Position numbers and translations under genes: made by a program. A DNA stretch of 64,000 nucleotides from NCBI RefSeq assembly GCF_027887165.1, contig NC_077228.1, forward strand, positions 214,218,043-214,282,042, written 5' to 3'. Below are positions 23,401 to 33,209 of the stretch, one piece after another. How positions within the stretch are numbered: position 1 is the stretch's first letter; the number at the start of each line of letters is the position of its first letter. A model generated the notes under the pieces. The model saw nothing but the letters and a program-made list of their open reading frames with translations, was not told where the DNA came from and did not search any database. This stretch comes from Monodelphis domestica. Its lineage: Eukaryota > Chordata > Mammalia > Didelphimorphia > Didelphidae.

Positions 23401-26400
23401 TAAAACACTGTGTAAATGTGAGGTAGGATTACTATTATTAGTCTGCAGTCATTAGACCTCCCGTCTGGGGAATAACTTCATTTTCTGAATCTTCTACTGT
23501 ACTTTTGCTGAGTTTAAGCAAGAATTTTATTTTATTTTGTTTTTTAATTTATCTAAAACAAAAAAACAAAAAACAAAAAAACTGCTTACCTTCTGTCTTG
23601 CCATAGAGGAGCAGTAAGGGCTAGAATTGGAATTGAGTGACTTGCCCAGGGTGGCTTGGCTAGGAAGTATCTGAAGATGGATTTGAATTCAGGACTTCCC
23701 ATCTCCAAGCCTCTCTATCCACTGAGCGATCTAGCTGGCCTGGTCTATAGAGCAATACAAAAGTGTGCTAGTAAATGTTTAATTACTGGTTCTCCGGGAA
23801 AGAAAGGTATGCACATATACTTTTTTAATAGTAAATTTTGTTTTTCGGTTACATGTAGAAACAATTTTGACAAATGTTGCCTGATATTTTGTGATTCAGA
23901 TTCTCTCCTATTCCTCCCTTCTTCCATTCCCCAAGGCAGCAAATAGTCTGCAATAATTTCTACCAGTGCTTTCATGAAATACATATTTCCATATTCCCCA
24001 TGTTGATGCAGGGACACATTAAAATTTAATTTACATTTTTTTTATCCCTCACTATGTATTGGTTCTAAGGCAGAAGAGCAGTAAGGGCTAGGCAATTAGG
24101 GTTAAGTGACTTGTACAGGGTCACAGAGCCAGGAAGTATCTGAGATCAGATCTGAACCCAGGACCTCCTGTTTCTGGGCTTGGTTCTCAATCCCCTGAGC
24201 CACCCACCTACTCTAATCTACACTTTCTAATTAAATTTAATCTACACTCCATCACTGAGTGACCTTGGGCAATTCACTTAATTACTCTCAGACTCACTTT
24301 CCTCATTTCTGCAAAATGGGGAGAATAATAACACATCTTTGGGTTGTTGCTGGGATGCAATGAGATAATGTGTAAAGAGCTTTCAAATCTTAAAGCACTT
24401 TATTTACATTAGCTCTTTTTATTATTTATTTATTTTTAAAACCCTTACTTTCTGTCTTAGAGTCAATACTGTGCATTGGTCCCAAGGCAGAAGAGTGGTA
24501 AAGGCTAGACAATGGGGTTAAGTGCTTGCCGAGGGTCACACAGCTAGGAAGTATCTGAGGGCACATTTGAACCCAGGACCTCCCATCTCTAGGTCTGACT
24601 CTCAATCCACTGAGCCACCCAGCTGCAGCCCCCCCCTTTTTTTTTTAATTTTTAACCCTTATCTTCTGTCTTAGAATCTATTCTAAGTATTAATTCTAAG
24701 ACAGAAAAATGGCAAGATCTAGGAAATTGGGGATAAGTGACTTGGCCAGGGTCACATAGCTAGGCCATATTTGAACCTAGGACCTCCAATCTCCAGGCCT
24801 TGCTGTCTATTCCACTGAGCCACCTAGCAGCCCCCCTCTTAGTATTAATTCTAAGAAAGAAGAATGGCAAGGTCTAGGCAATGGGGGTTAAGTGATTTTT
24901 GCCTGGTCACACAGCTGGGAAGTATCTGAGATTAGATTTGAACACAGGACCTCCCAAGCCCACATGAGGACATGGAGTCCTTGAAAATCAATAATCAATA
25001 CTTTAATTAATTCTCAGAATGTGGTCAAATTATAGGATGGAACTGGGTGACTTGTAGTGAGAATAGAGTCCCAGGCAAGAGTCTGTGTATGTAACCAGAT
25101 CAAGAATGGAGGCTCAGACACGAATAGTCCATTTTTAGTCAAAGAAATCAAAACTATTAATAAGCACATGGAAAAGTGTTCTAAACCTCTTATAATCAGA
25201 GAGATGCATATCAAAACAACTCTGAGGTATCACCTCACACCTAGCAGATTGACCAACATGATAGCAAAGGGAAGTAATGAATGCTGGAGGGGATGTGGCA
25301 AAGAGGGACATTAATTCATTGCTGGTGGAGTTGTGAATTGATCCAACCATTTTGGAGGGCAATTTGGAACTATGCCCAAAGGGTGATAAAAGACTGTCTG
25401 CCCTTTGATCCAGCCATAGCACTGCTGGGTTTGTACCCCAAAGAGATAATAAGGAAAAAGACTTGTACAAGAATATTCATAGCTGCGCTCTTTGTGGTGG
25501 CCAAAAACTGGAAAACGAGGTGATGCCCTTCAACTGGGGAATGGCTGAACAAATTGTGGTATCTGTTGGTGATGGAATACTATTGTGCTAAAAGGAATAA
25601 TAAAGTGGAGGAATTCCATGGAGACTGGAACAACCTCCAGGAAGTGATGCAGAGTGTGAGGAGCAGAACCAGGAGAACATTGTACACAGAAAGTGAAACA
25701 TTGTGGAACTTTCCAATGTAATGGACTTTGCTACTAGTAGCAATGTAACAAGTGAGGACACTCCAGAAGGACTTATGGAAAAGAATGCTGTTCACATTGA
25801 GAGAAAGAACTATGGGAGTAGAAATGCAAAGGAAAACATGGCATCACTTTGTTCTTTAGCAAAAATGAATAATATGGAAATAGGCATCAAGTGACAAGAT
25901 TTGTACAATCCAGTGGAATTGCTTTTCAACTCTGGGAGAGGGGAGGGAAAGAAAATGAATCATGTAACCATGGAAAAATATTTAAAAAAAAAGAATGGAG
26001 ACCCAGGAGAGTACCTAAGCAATGACCTTCCATGTGTGTATCTTGCCATATTAATCATAAGTGAGTTACTGTGTAAATCCTAAGTATATTAATCTATTTT
26101 ATAATGTGCTTGATATCAATTTAATTCATGTAAGGTTACAGAGACTAGAAGGGCTTCCAAAGGTTTTGGGTTGAGGTGGGGGATTTCCTAAAGAAGGGAA
26201 GTTATTTTTTTTTTAAATATATTTTATTTGATCATTTCCAAGCATTATTCGTTAAAGACATAGATCATTTTCTTTTCCTCCCCCCCACCCCCCATAGCCG
26301 ACGCGTAAGTCCACTGGGCATTAGATGTTTTCTTGATTTGAACCCATTGCTTTGTTGATAGTATTTGCATTAGAGTGTTCATTTAGAGTCTATCCTCTGT

Positions 26401-29400
26401 CATGTCCCCTCAACCTCTGTATTTAGGCAGTTGCTTTTTCTCGGTGTTTCCACTCCCATAGTTTATCCTTTGCTTATGAATGGTGTTTTTTTCTCCTGGG
26501 TCCCTGCAAGTTGTTCAGGGACATTACACCACCACCAATGGAGAAGTCCATTACGTTCGATGATACCACAGTGTGTTTGTCTCTGTGTACAATGTTCTCC
26601 TGGTTCTGCTCCTCTCGCTCTGCATCACTTCCTGGAGGTTGTTCCAGTCTCCATGGAACTTCTCCACTTTATTATTCCTTTTAGCACAATAGTACTCCAT
26701 CACCAACATATACCACAGTTTGTTCAGCCATTCCCCAATTGATGGGCATCCCCTCGTTTTCCAGTTTTGGGCCACCACAAAGAGCGCAGCTATGAATATT
26801 TTTGTACAAGTCTTTGTGTCCATTATCTCTTTGGGGTACAGACCCAGCAGTGCTATGGCTGGGTCAAAGGGTAGATATTCTTTTAGCACCCTTTGGGCAT
26901 AGTTCCAAATTGCCCTCCAGAATGGTTGGATCAGTTCACAACTCCACCAGCAATGAATTAATGTCCCTATTTTGCCACATCCCCTCCAGCATTCATTACT
27001 TTCCTTAAGAAGGGAAGTTATAAAAGAATATACATTTTGCAATTTGGGGTCTCAGGCTTCTAAGGCCTCTGTGATTTTTCTGCTCACAATAAACCCAGAT
27101 CTTTGCTGGAGAGAGTTTCCCCAATTTCCTTTCTTTCACGAGGTAGTAGAGTGGCAAGGGCTAGGCAACTGGAGTAAAGTGACTTGCCCAGGGTCGTTAT
27201 AGCCAAGAAATGTGTGAGGCCAGATTTAAACCCAGTATCTCTCATCTCCAGGTCTGGCACTGTGCTATCCAGCTGCTCCTATCATCTGTTTTAAAATTTG
27301 GGGTTCTAAATTCTCTCTCCTCCTCCTCTTCCTTGAGAAGGCAGGTAGTTTGATAAAGATTATACATGTGCAGTCATGCAAGACATATTAGGGATTTGGT
27401 ATTTGTTAAGTTGAGAATAAAAATGAATTTCCTCAGTTGTCACCTTCTGCAGGAGGTCTTTCCCAGTCCCTAAGCTGCTAGAGCCTTCCCTCTGAGGTTA
27501 CTTCCCATCTCCTTGGTATAGATCTTGTTATTTATAGGTTGTGTTCCCCATTAGGGAGTACTCTTTGAGGGCAGTGACTATTTTTGCTTTTTGTTTGTAT
27601 CTGCAGCACTTTGCATGGTGATTGGTATATAGTAAATGTTTAATAATTGCTCATCAATGGAAAACTGCTTTTGTGTCTGCATGGGTGAGCAGCTGTCGCT
27701 AGGCCACTGGCCCTCCTCATGTTCACCTTGCTCTCCTTCCTAGTCCTGATGCAGTGCTTCCCATTCGTGTGTGTCCTTCCTTCCCCAGGCCAGAGAGCAG
27801 ATGTGGCTGGTGAAGCAGCAGATGCCTCTATTAACCACTCCTTGAAGATGCTCCAGCGCCTGCGGGAGTTACAAGATCTGGGCAACGAGAGTGACACGGT
27901 GTTGCGGGTACAAGCTGCAGGTACTGATGAAGTCCACATTTTCCACGCTCACCGGCTGCTCCTGGGCTTGCAGAGTGAGGTATTCCAGGGACTGCTCTAC
28001 AACCAGAGTGAGGTGACATTGCAGGAGCCCAGGGACTGTGCTGCTGTCTTTGATAAATTCATCAGGTAGAGTCAAATTCATCAGGGTCTTTCCACTGGGG
28101 TGTTTGGGGAGTCAAGTTCATCAGGGTTCTCCAGTTGGGGTCTTTATGGAGTCACTTTCATCAGGGTCTTTCCACTGGGGTGTTTGGAGAATCAAGTTCA
28201 TCAGGGTTCTCCAGTTGGGGTCTTTGAGGAGTCACTTTCATCAGGGTCTTTCCACTGGGGTGTTTGGAGAATCAAGTTCATCAGGGTTCTTCAACTGGGA
28301 TATATGTGGAGTCAGGTTCATCAAGGTCCTTCAGTTGGGGTCTTTAGGGTCAGATATGGGCTGAGGGGGAAGAGTGAGGTTTTGCCAAAAGGGATATTCT
28401 TTTCTCTTTCTAAACCCCTTAGATCTTCTCCCTGGTGATTCAGAAATGCCCAGAGGTCTCCAGAAATGAGCATACCCCAACTGGTGGGCAAAATGGCATC
28501 TCTCCAACCTAGGCAGATGTGGACCACTCCTGTTTTTTAAATGTCACAGTCTTCCTTCACTATATATTCTATTGCTGAATGACTGAAAGGATCAAAGGGA
28601 TTCCTATCCAGATGGAGACATAAGAACTTTGTTCCAAGACACTAACATTGAGGGGTGCTTCTTGTGGGAGTCTACACCCCCAGCATTCTAAAAGTCCATT
28701 TCTTCCCCATTCCCTATGTGGTCCAGTGATTAGGAAATGACGGATTAAATTACAGTATGTTACTATAATGCTATTGTTGCATGAAAGTAACAAATATGAA
28801 AAAGATAAGGACATATAGAAAGACTCACACAAGGTGAAACAAATCCAGGTCAACAGAATAAGGATGATCTATACAACTACATTAAAAAACAGGGCCACAA
28901 AAGTTTATACGAATACAAATATGATTTAGAAAGGAGACATGGGACAACTCTGTGAAAGAAGTTGACTACATTTTTTCCAACCAAAATGTACATATGTACA
29001 TTTTAATTTATTTTTTTTATTTAATTTAATTTATTAATTTAAATATTTTTCCTTAATGATATATTCCCTATTTTGTTGGATTATTCATTTGTACTTGTTG
29101 TGTTTATACTATTAATAATGAGCACATAATCACTCATTAATTAAATATATAGAGAAATAATGTAGATAACACATAGAGACAGATAGATGAAGATAAATAT
29201 AGAGAAAAGAAAAAAATACATTTTTTAAGGATCTATGGTATTCTAAGTGTTTTGCAAATATCTCATTTGTTCTCATGACAGTCCTGTGAGGGAGGTGCTA
29301 TTATTACTCCTGTGTTACAGGTAAGAAAACTGAGGCAGAGAGGGGTAAGGAATTTCCCCAGGGTCATACAGCTAGTAAGTGTTCAAATTCACATTTGAAC

Positions 29401-31759
29401 TTGGGTCTTCCTGACTCTAGGCCCAATGTTCTATCCACCTATTTGCTAAAATATAGACAGATATTTAGACAGGCAGATGGATGAATAGAGATAGATTGAT
29501 GGAGATAGATAAATATATAGATCCAGCAAGTATAGAGACAGATGGTTGTTATTGAGTCATTTTTCAGTTGTGTCCATCTCTTTGTGACCACATTTGGGAT
29601 CTTCTTGGCAAGATGCTGGAGTAGTCTGCCACTTTTACAGATGAAGAAACTGAGGCAAACAGAGTGAAATGATTTGCCCAGGGTCTCACAGTTGGAGTCT
29701 GAGACTGGATTTGAACTTGGGTCTTTCCAACTGGTCCTCTATCTACTGGGCCACCTAGCTGCCCCATAGAAAGAGATAGATATTAATAGGCAGATGATAT
29801 ACAGAGATAACAGATAGGTTGATAGATAATAGACACATAGAGATTACAGATCAGTAGATAATAGACTGGAAGACAACGAAAATGAAACAAAGAGGAAGCC
29901 AGCAAGGGTGAGGATAAGTAGTAACAAAGATTAATGAAGCAACAAGAGACAGCCAGCCAGAGGACACTGAGAACATCAAAGACCAAGAGAGTGAATGGTA
30001 GAAGATAGACAAGAAGAAATATTTAGTTCTGTCCCCTAATTTCATAGAGGAAAAAATGCTCATGCAGAGATAGCAAGTAATAGAGATGAGACAATGAGAA
30101 AGATGGGACAATATGGCAGGGAAGTGAAAGACTGGTGAGGGAGGATAAGATAAATGGTAGAGGCAGCAGGGATGGTAGAGAGATACATTAATTGGAAGAA
30201 GAAAGCTGAAAAGAATATGCTGAAGAGGAAAGAACTCTAGATTTGGAAAGGACTTGGGTTCAAATTTGACCATTGATAAATCTTGTAACTTCTCTGACCC
30301 TTGTCATAACATGAGGGCAGTGGACTAGATAATTTGATCTCTAAAACCCCAACTCTAAGTCTATAATTCTTATTTTTTAAGTCTATAATTCTAAGGAAGG
30401 TTTGAGAGCTTCAGTCTATTCATCTAATTTGATATTTGAATTCTGATTCTTCCAATTCTTCCAATCTGATATTTGAATCCAATTCCATATTTGAATTTAC
30501 TGAAGCCTTTTCCCTGGTACTGAAATCCCTAGAGAATGCCCTACCATCTTTGGTCTAAATCTCTTCCTCTGGCAATCCCCTTCCTGGGACATAGAAAAGC
30601 AGACAGTGAGCCTGGCTGGGTGAGGGTGCGCTCCATAGCTTGGTGTCCATCATTTCTTTTTCCCTCCCCTTCTAGGTATCTGTACTGTGGGGAACTGTCC
30701 CTTCTGATGTCGCAGGCCATTCCCCTGCACAAATTGGCCAGCAAATATGGCGTGACTTCCCTGCAGCAGGGAGTAGCCGAGTACATGAAGTCACACCTCT
30801 CAGGAGAGCTGGGGGGTCCTGGCCCAGCTGTGGGTTGGTACCACTACGCAGCACGAACAGGCAATGAAGACCTCAGGGAAAGCTGCCTCCAGTTTCTGGC
30901 TTGGAATCTGTCGGCTGTGGTGGGGAGCTCCGAGTGGGGGGAAGTGACTCCAGAGCTCTTGGCTCAACTCTTAGACCGCTCTGATCTGGTGCTTCAGGAT
31001 GAATTTGAGCTCTTCCAGGCCCTGGAAGTCTGGTTGGGCAGAGCCCGGCCTCCCACCCCTGTGGCGGAGCAGGCGCTTAGAGCCATTCGCTACCCCATGA
31101 TCCCACCTGCCCAGCTGTTCCAGCTGCAGGCCCAGTCGCCAGCCCTGGCCCGTCATGGAGAAGCTGTGGGTGATCTCCTCCTGCAGGCCTACCAGTTCCA
31201 TTCTGCCTCTCCTCTGCAGTACGCCAAGTTCTTTGACGTCAATGGCAGTGCCTTTTTGCCTCGAAACTACCTCTCTCCGGCCTGGGGGGCGCTGTGGGTC
31301 ATCAGCAACCCCGCCAGGGATGACCGAAGCACAAGCTTCCAGACGCAGCTGGGCCCCAGTGGGCACGATGCAGGTAGGAAGGTGACGTGGAACGTCCTCT
31401 TCTCTCCACGCTGGCTGCCCATCAGCCTGCGCCCAGTCTATGCCGATACTGCTGGGGCTGCCCTGCCAGCTGCACGCCCTGAGGATGGACGGCCCCGACT
31501 GGTAGTGACTCCGGCCAGCATCAGCGGGGACGCCGCCGGCGTGAGCTTCCAGAAGACAGTGCTGGTGGGGGCTCGACAGCAGGGGCGGCTCCTGATTCGC
31601 CACGCCTACAGCTTCCACCAGAGCAGTGACGAGGCCGGGGACTTCTTGGCCCACACTGATCTGCAACGGCGCAGTTCTGAGTACCTGGTGGAGAACGCCC
31701 TTCACCTGCATCTCATCATCAAGCCTATCTACCACAGCCTCATTCGGACCTACAAGTAG
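20355..31759 (+). CDS. BTBD17: BTBD17, BTB/POZ domain-containing protein 17 (whole gene, 3 coding exons)
   Basis: The coding sequence is join(20355-20439, 27789-28065, 30676-31759), giving 481 residues, close to the 478 I recall for human. Splice phases are 1 and 2, and all sites are GT/AG. Residues 1-28 form a hydrophobic signal peptide (TLLGLAVHA near the cut). Residues about 64-165 are a BTB/POZ fold ('HAHRLLLGLQSEVFQGLLY' and 'FIRYLYCGELSLL'), followed by a BACK region ('SCLQFLAWNLSAVV', 'YPMIPPAQLFQLQ') and a conserved C-terminal domain. N-glycosylation sequons at N44, N61, N100 and in NLS and NGS further on fit a secreted or luminal protein. The family is related to LGALS3BP and is also called TANGO10A. 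Its biochemical role is poorly known. The gene is intact and convergent with KIF19. Confidence 0.96.
21100..21480 (+). repeat. MIR-like CORE-SINE pair
   Basis: The segments 'gtttgcaaagcactttgg' and 'cctattttcagatgaggaag' form one copy. A second partial copy follows at 21,335 ('ggatcatagatttagatcat', 'ttttacagatcagaaaacca'). Confidence 0.55.
21689..21851 (+). mobile_element. tRNA-derived SINE, part 1 (split)
   Basis: The SINE runs from 'gagcaactaggaggctcagt' to 'tggaattgat' (21,842-21,851), which is repeated at 22,232-22,241 where the SINE resumes. Confidence 0.8.
21852..22231 (-). mobile_element. Two L1 3' UTR pieces, minus strand, inserted in a SINE
   Basis: Two similar segments carry 'gagctgacaagcaatt.cac' and 'tgggttatacat' (21,855-22,060 and 22,100-22,230), separated by a C-run at 22,061-22,076. 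The whole block is framed by the 10-bp direct repeat 'tggaattgat'. Either one L1 landed in another, or a 3' end was duplicated. Confidence 0.75.
22232..22275 (+). mobile_element. tRNA-derived SINE, part 2
   Basis: The tail 'gatgctaagagagaaggtaa' with 'gagttttttaaaag' completes the SINE begun at 21,689. Confidence 0.75.
22277..22475 (+). mobile_element. tRNA-derived SINE
   Basis: A complete copy: 'gacagataagtggctcagtg' head, 'cctagctgtatgaccatggg' body, 'gctaagacagaagtaaatg' tail. It follows the previous SINE head to tail. Confidence 0.85.
22477..22660 (+). mobile_element. tRNA-derived SINE
   Basis: A complete copy with the head 'gatagctaggtggctcagtg'. It is the third SINE in a head-to-tail row. 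Confidence 0.85.
22665..23575. other. BTBD17 intron 1, mostly unassigned
   Basis: Weak MIR-like motifs near 23,350-23,440 ('gaggctcaaatgagataatg') are the only recognised content. The end (23,545-23,580) is AAAAC-rich. Confidence 0.4.
23580..23745 (-). mobile_element. tRNA-derived SINE
   Basis: Minus-strand copy with 'cttaccttctgtcttgccat' and 'tccactgagcgatctagctg'. Confidence 0.8.
23822..24012 (-). mobile_element. L1-like 3' end, minus strand
   Basis: The segments 'cggttacatgtagaaacaat', 'attctctcctattcctccct' and 'ccccaaggcagcaaatag' are of the L1 3' UTR kind seen also near 36,840-36,905. Confidence 0.5.
24036..24213 (-). mobile_element. tRNA-derived SINE
   Basis: Minus-strand copy from a T-run to 'tcccctgagccacccaccta'. 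Confidence 0.85.
24238..24412 (+). repeat. MIR-like CORE-SINE
   Basis: The segments 'gagtgaccttgggcaattca', 'tttctgcaaaatggggagaa' and 'gcaatgagataatgtgtaaa' follow the MIR order. Confidence 0.6.
24427..24957 (-). mobile_element. Row of three minus-strand tRNA-derived SINEs
   Basis: Copies at about 24,427-24,632, 24,640-24,835 and 24,838-24,957 each carry 'cttgcc..gggtcacac' or a close form and 'aggacctcc'. The third is truncated at both ends. Confidence 0.82.
25102..26000 (+). mobile_element. 5'-truncated L1 with target-site duplication
   Basis: The 10-bp direct repeat 'aagaatggag' lies at 25,102-25,111 and 25,991-26,000. The body holds the end of ORF2 (frames 25,057-25,314 and 25,281-25,523 with '[17 protein letters not shown]') and a 3' UTR ending in an A-run. 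About 25 bases after the left repeat do not match other L1 copies and may be filler added at insertion. Confidence 0.9.
26191..27021 (-). mobile_element. 5'-truncated L1, minus strand, with target-site duplication
   Basis: The exact 15-bp repeat 'aagaagggaagttat' flanks the element at 26,191-26,205 and 27,007-27,021. The complement contains a 163-codon open frame (26,551-27,042) covering the ORF2 C-terminus, including '[17 protein letters not shown]' and '[18 protein letters not shown]'. The exact repeat and the long open frame suggest one of the younger copies here. Confidence 0.95.
27135..27282 (-). mobile_element. tRNA-derived SINE fragment
   Basis: Minus-strand body with 'gtgacttgcccagggtcgtt' and 'gtgctatccagctgctcct'. 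Confidence 0.75.
27430..27655 (+). repeat. L2-like LINE 3' end
   Basis: The segments 'ctttcccagtccctaagctg', 'ctctttgagggcagtgacta' and 'tatagtaaatgtttaataat' follow the L2 3' end order. Confidence 0.55.
27789..28065 (+). CDS. BTBD17: BTBD17 exon 2 (BTB domain)
   Basis: The acceptor is 'ccttccccag|gccaga' and the donor is 'ttcatcag|gtagag'. It encodes residues 29-120 and two bases of codon 121, in frame with exon 1 (phase 1) and exon 3 (phase 2). The segment 'VLRVQAAGTDEVHIFHAHR' is the conserved start of the BTB domain. The last 11 exon bases resemble the start of the minisatellite that follows. Confidence 0.95.
28071..28350 (+). repeat. Minisatellite, seven exact 40-bp units
   Basis: Units start at 28,071, 28,111, 28,151, 28,191, 28,231, 28,271 and 28,311, each with '.tca..ttcatcagggt' or a close form. 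Units alternate between two types, giving an 80-bp higher-order period; 28,151-28,230 and 28,231-28,310 are nearly identical. The array starts 5 bases after the exon 2 donor site. Confidence 0.97.
29215..29440 (+). repeat. MIR-like CORE-SINE
   Basis: The segments 'tctcatttgttctcatgaca', 'aagaaaactgaggcagagag' and 'catttgaacttgggtcttcc' are in MIR order. Confidence 0.65.
29450..29870 (+). repeat. Degenerate GATA/CAGATAGA array split by a SINE
   Basis: 'gatagat'-rich sequence lies at 29,450-29,545 and resumes at 29,767-29,870. A weaker stretch begins at about 29,140. Confidence 0.75.
29547..29766 (-). mobile_element. MAR1-type SINE, minus strand
   Basis: The segments 'tcagttgtgtccatctcttt', 'cttcttggcaagatgctgg', 'cagatgaagaaactgaggca' and 'gggccacctagctgcccc' form a complete copy inserted in the GATA array. 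Confidence 0.85.
30228..30370 (+). repeat. MIR-like CORE-SINE
   Basis: The segments 'gacttgggttcaaatttgac' and 'gcagtggactagataatttg' are in MIR order. Confidence 0.55.
30676..31759 (+). CDS. BTBD17: BTBD17 exon 3 (BTB end, BACK and C-terminal domain, stop)
   Basis: The acceptor is 'ccccttctag|gtatct' and the stop is TAG at 31,757-31,759. It encodes the third base of codon 121 and residues 122-481 in one open frame without breaks. The exon is markedly GC-rich compared with its surroundings. The C-terminal part from 'SPLQYAKFFDVNGSAFLPRN' onward is the most strongly conserved region compared with my recollection of the human protein. Confidence 0.97.
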
Positions 31760-31899
31760 TGGAAGGAGGGAGGGAGGGAGGGAATGTGGGAAGGAAAAAG
31801 GGAAGACTTCCATGGACTCCCCAGGATGAGACAGTCATGAATGGAAGTAGCCATAAGGAGCTGAACTTCCTGGAATGGTGGTTGGACATCGATTGGGGT

Positions 31900-31905
31900 A
31901 TTAAA
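31900..31905 (+). terminator. BTBD17: Polyadenylation signal of BTBD17
   Basis: ATTAAA lies 141 bases after the stop and is followed by T/GT-rich DNA at 31,926-31,945. A short 3' UTR of about 160 nt is inferred. Confidence 0.65.
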
Positions 31906-32044
31906 GTGATCCCCAAGAGAACTGGGTCTATTCTTTTGGTCTTGGTATAGAGGGAGGTTCTGCCTACTGTCCAACATGCTACATGGTTTCTAGGTATGTG
32001 GATGGGAATAGAGTAGGGTCATAATAATAATAATAACCTACAAC

Positions 32045-32250
32045 CACTTCTGAGCAGGAGTCAGAATACTAGCCTCAGATACTTGCTAGTTGTGTGACCA
32101 TGAGCAAATCATTTAACCTCTATTTGTCTCCATTTCCTCATAAAATGGGGATAATAATGCCACCTACCTTCACGAGTTGTTGTAAGGATCAAATGAGATC
32201 ATTGTAAAGTGTTTGGCACAGTGACTGGCATATAGTAAGCACTAAAATAT
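32045..32250 (+). repeat. MIR-like CORE-SINE
   Basis: The segments 'gttgtgtgaccatgagcaaa', 'cctcataaaatggggataat' and 'ggcacagtgactggcatat' lie between the two convergent genes. Confidence 0.65.
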
Positions 32251-32319
32251 TTATTATATTATTATATAATACTTTTCACAACAACTGAAAAATAAGTATA
32301 ACATTTTATTTATTTATCT

Positions 32320-32500
32320 GTTTATTAACCCTCACCTTCCATCTTGGAATCAATACTGTGTATTGGCAGAAGAGTGGTAAGAGCTAAGCAATGACTTGCC
32401 CAGGGTCACACAGCTGGGAAGTGTCTGAGGCTAGATTTGAACCTAGGACCTCCCATCTCTTGGCCTGGCTCTTGATCCACTGAGCTACCCAGCTGCCCCC
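32320..32500 (-). mobile_element. tRNA-derived SINE
   Basis: Minus-strand copy from 'ttaaccctcaccttccatct' (complement of the tail) to 'gctacccagctgccccct'. Confidence 0.85.
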
Positions 32501-32504
32501 TAAG

Positions 32505-32670
32505 TGCAACATTTATGATGATTATCCCCATTTTATAGATGAGAAAATTGAATTTCAGAAAGATCAAGTGACTTGTCCATGTCATAGAGCTAGTAAGTAT
32601 TGGAGACAGGATTAGAATCCAAGTCTTAGTTAGATTCCCAGTCTAGCCCTCTGTTCACTATACCATACTC
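32505..32670 (-). repeat. MIR-like fragment
   Basis: The segments 'ccccattttatagatgagaa' and 'cccagtctagccctctgttc' fit the MIR 3' half. A further + strand MIR-like piece lies at 32,995-33,145. Confidence 0.5.
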
Positions 32671-33209
32671 TCTCTCCAGTCAAGGTTCGGACAGTTGGTA
32701 TGGGGGAATGGCCTCCCAGGTCAGGCTTCAAGGTTCTAGTCCTGATATTTGTGGCATTCCCAAATGCCATCTAGATTTTAGAGGTTCTAGTGGTCTACTC
32801 TTCTTGGTCCTCATGTTACATCTGGTAGAGGAGGAGAGGCTTAGGAGCTGAGGCAAGGGAAGATTCAAGGGGAGAAGGGAAAATAGACCTCGATAAGTTC
32901 CTGCCGTTCTGTTTCCTTCTTGGGCAAGTGAAACACTTCATTCTCTAGAAGCAAAGGATAGCAGTATGCTAATAGAAATATATTTCTACTATATCTTGTA
33001 GACAGAAAAGACTACATCCAGATCTGGACTTTGCTACTTCCTTGGACAAATGACCAAATTTCCCTGGGCCTTAATTTCCCCACTTGCTAAATGAGGAGAG
33101 TTAGGCTAGAATGCCCTTCCAGTTTTCAAGACTGATGGTCTGAGGAGTGAATTGTTCCCCGGGCTCTCAATCATTTCTACACAAAGACGTTTGGCAGAGA
33201 TGGGTATGG

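Larger units (their letters stand above)
20440..27788 (+). other. BTBD17: BTBD17 intron 1
   Basis: A 7.3-kb intron between phase-1 sites. Its first 600 bp are repeat-poor. The rest holds MIR-like, SINE and L1 insertions listed separately, an unassigned stretch at 22,665-23,575 and an L2-like 3' end at 27,430-27,655. Confidence 0.85.
28066..30675 (+). other. BTBD17: BTBD17 intron 2
   Basis: A 2.6-kb phase-2 intron. It contains the 40-bp minisatellite at its 5' end, an AT-rich stretch (28,980-29,160), a MIR-like copy, a degenerate GATA array split by a SINE, and a MIR-like copy at 30,228-30,370. Confidence 0.85.

Noticed and set aside
27831-28081. Minus-strand frames over BTBD17 exon 2
   Set aside because: Shadows of the real exon, which has matched splice phases and a clear BTB domain on the + strand.
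28038-28438. Frames with repeated 'GVFGESSSSG' type segments after exon 2
   Set aside because: They are translations of the 40-bp minisatellite, whose period is not a multiple of three. The exon 2 donor removes it from the message.
30971-31813. 280-codon minus-strand frame opposite BTBD17 exon 3
   Set aside because: A GC-rich exon opens antisense frames by codon bias. The protein has no known domain and the + strand product is certain.
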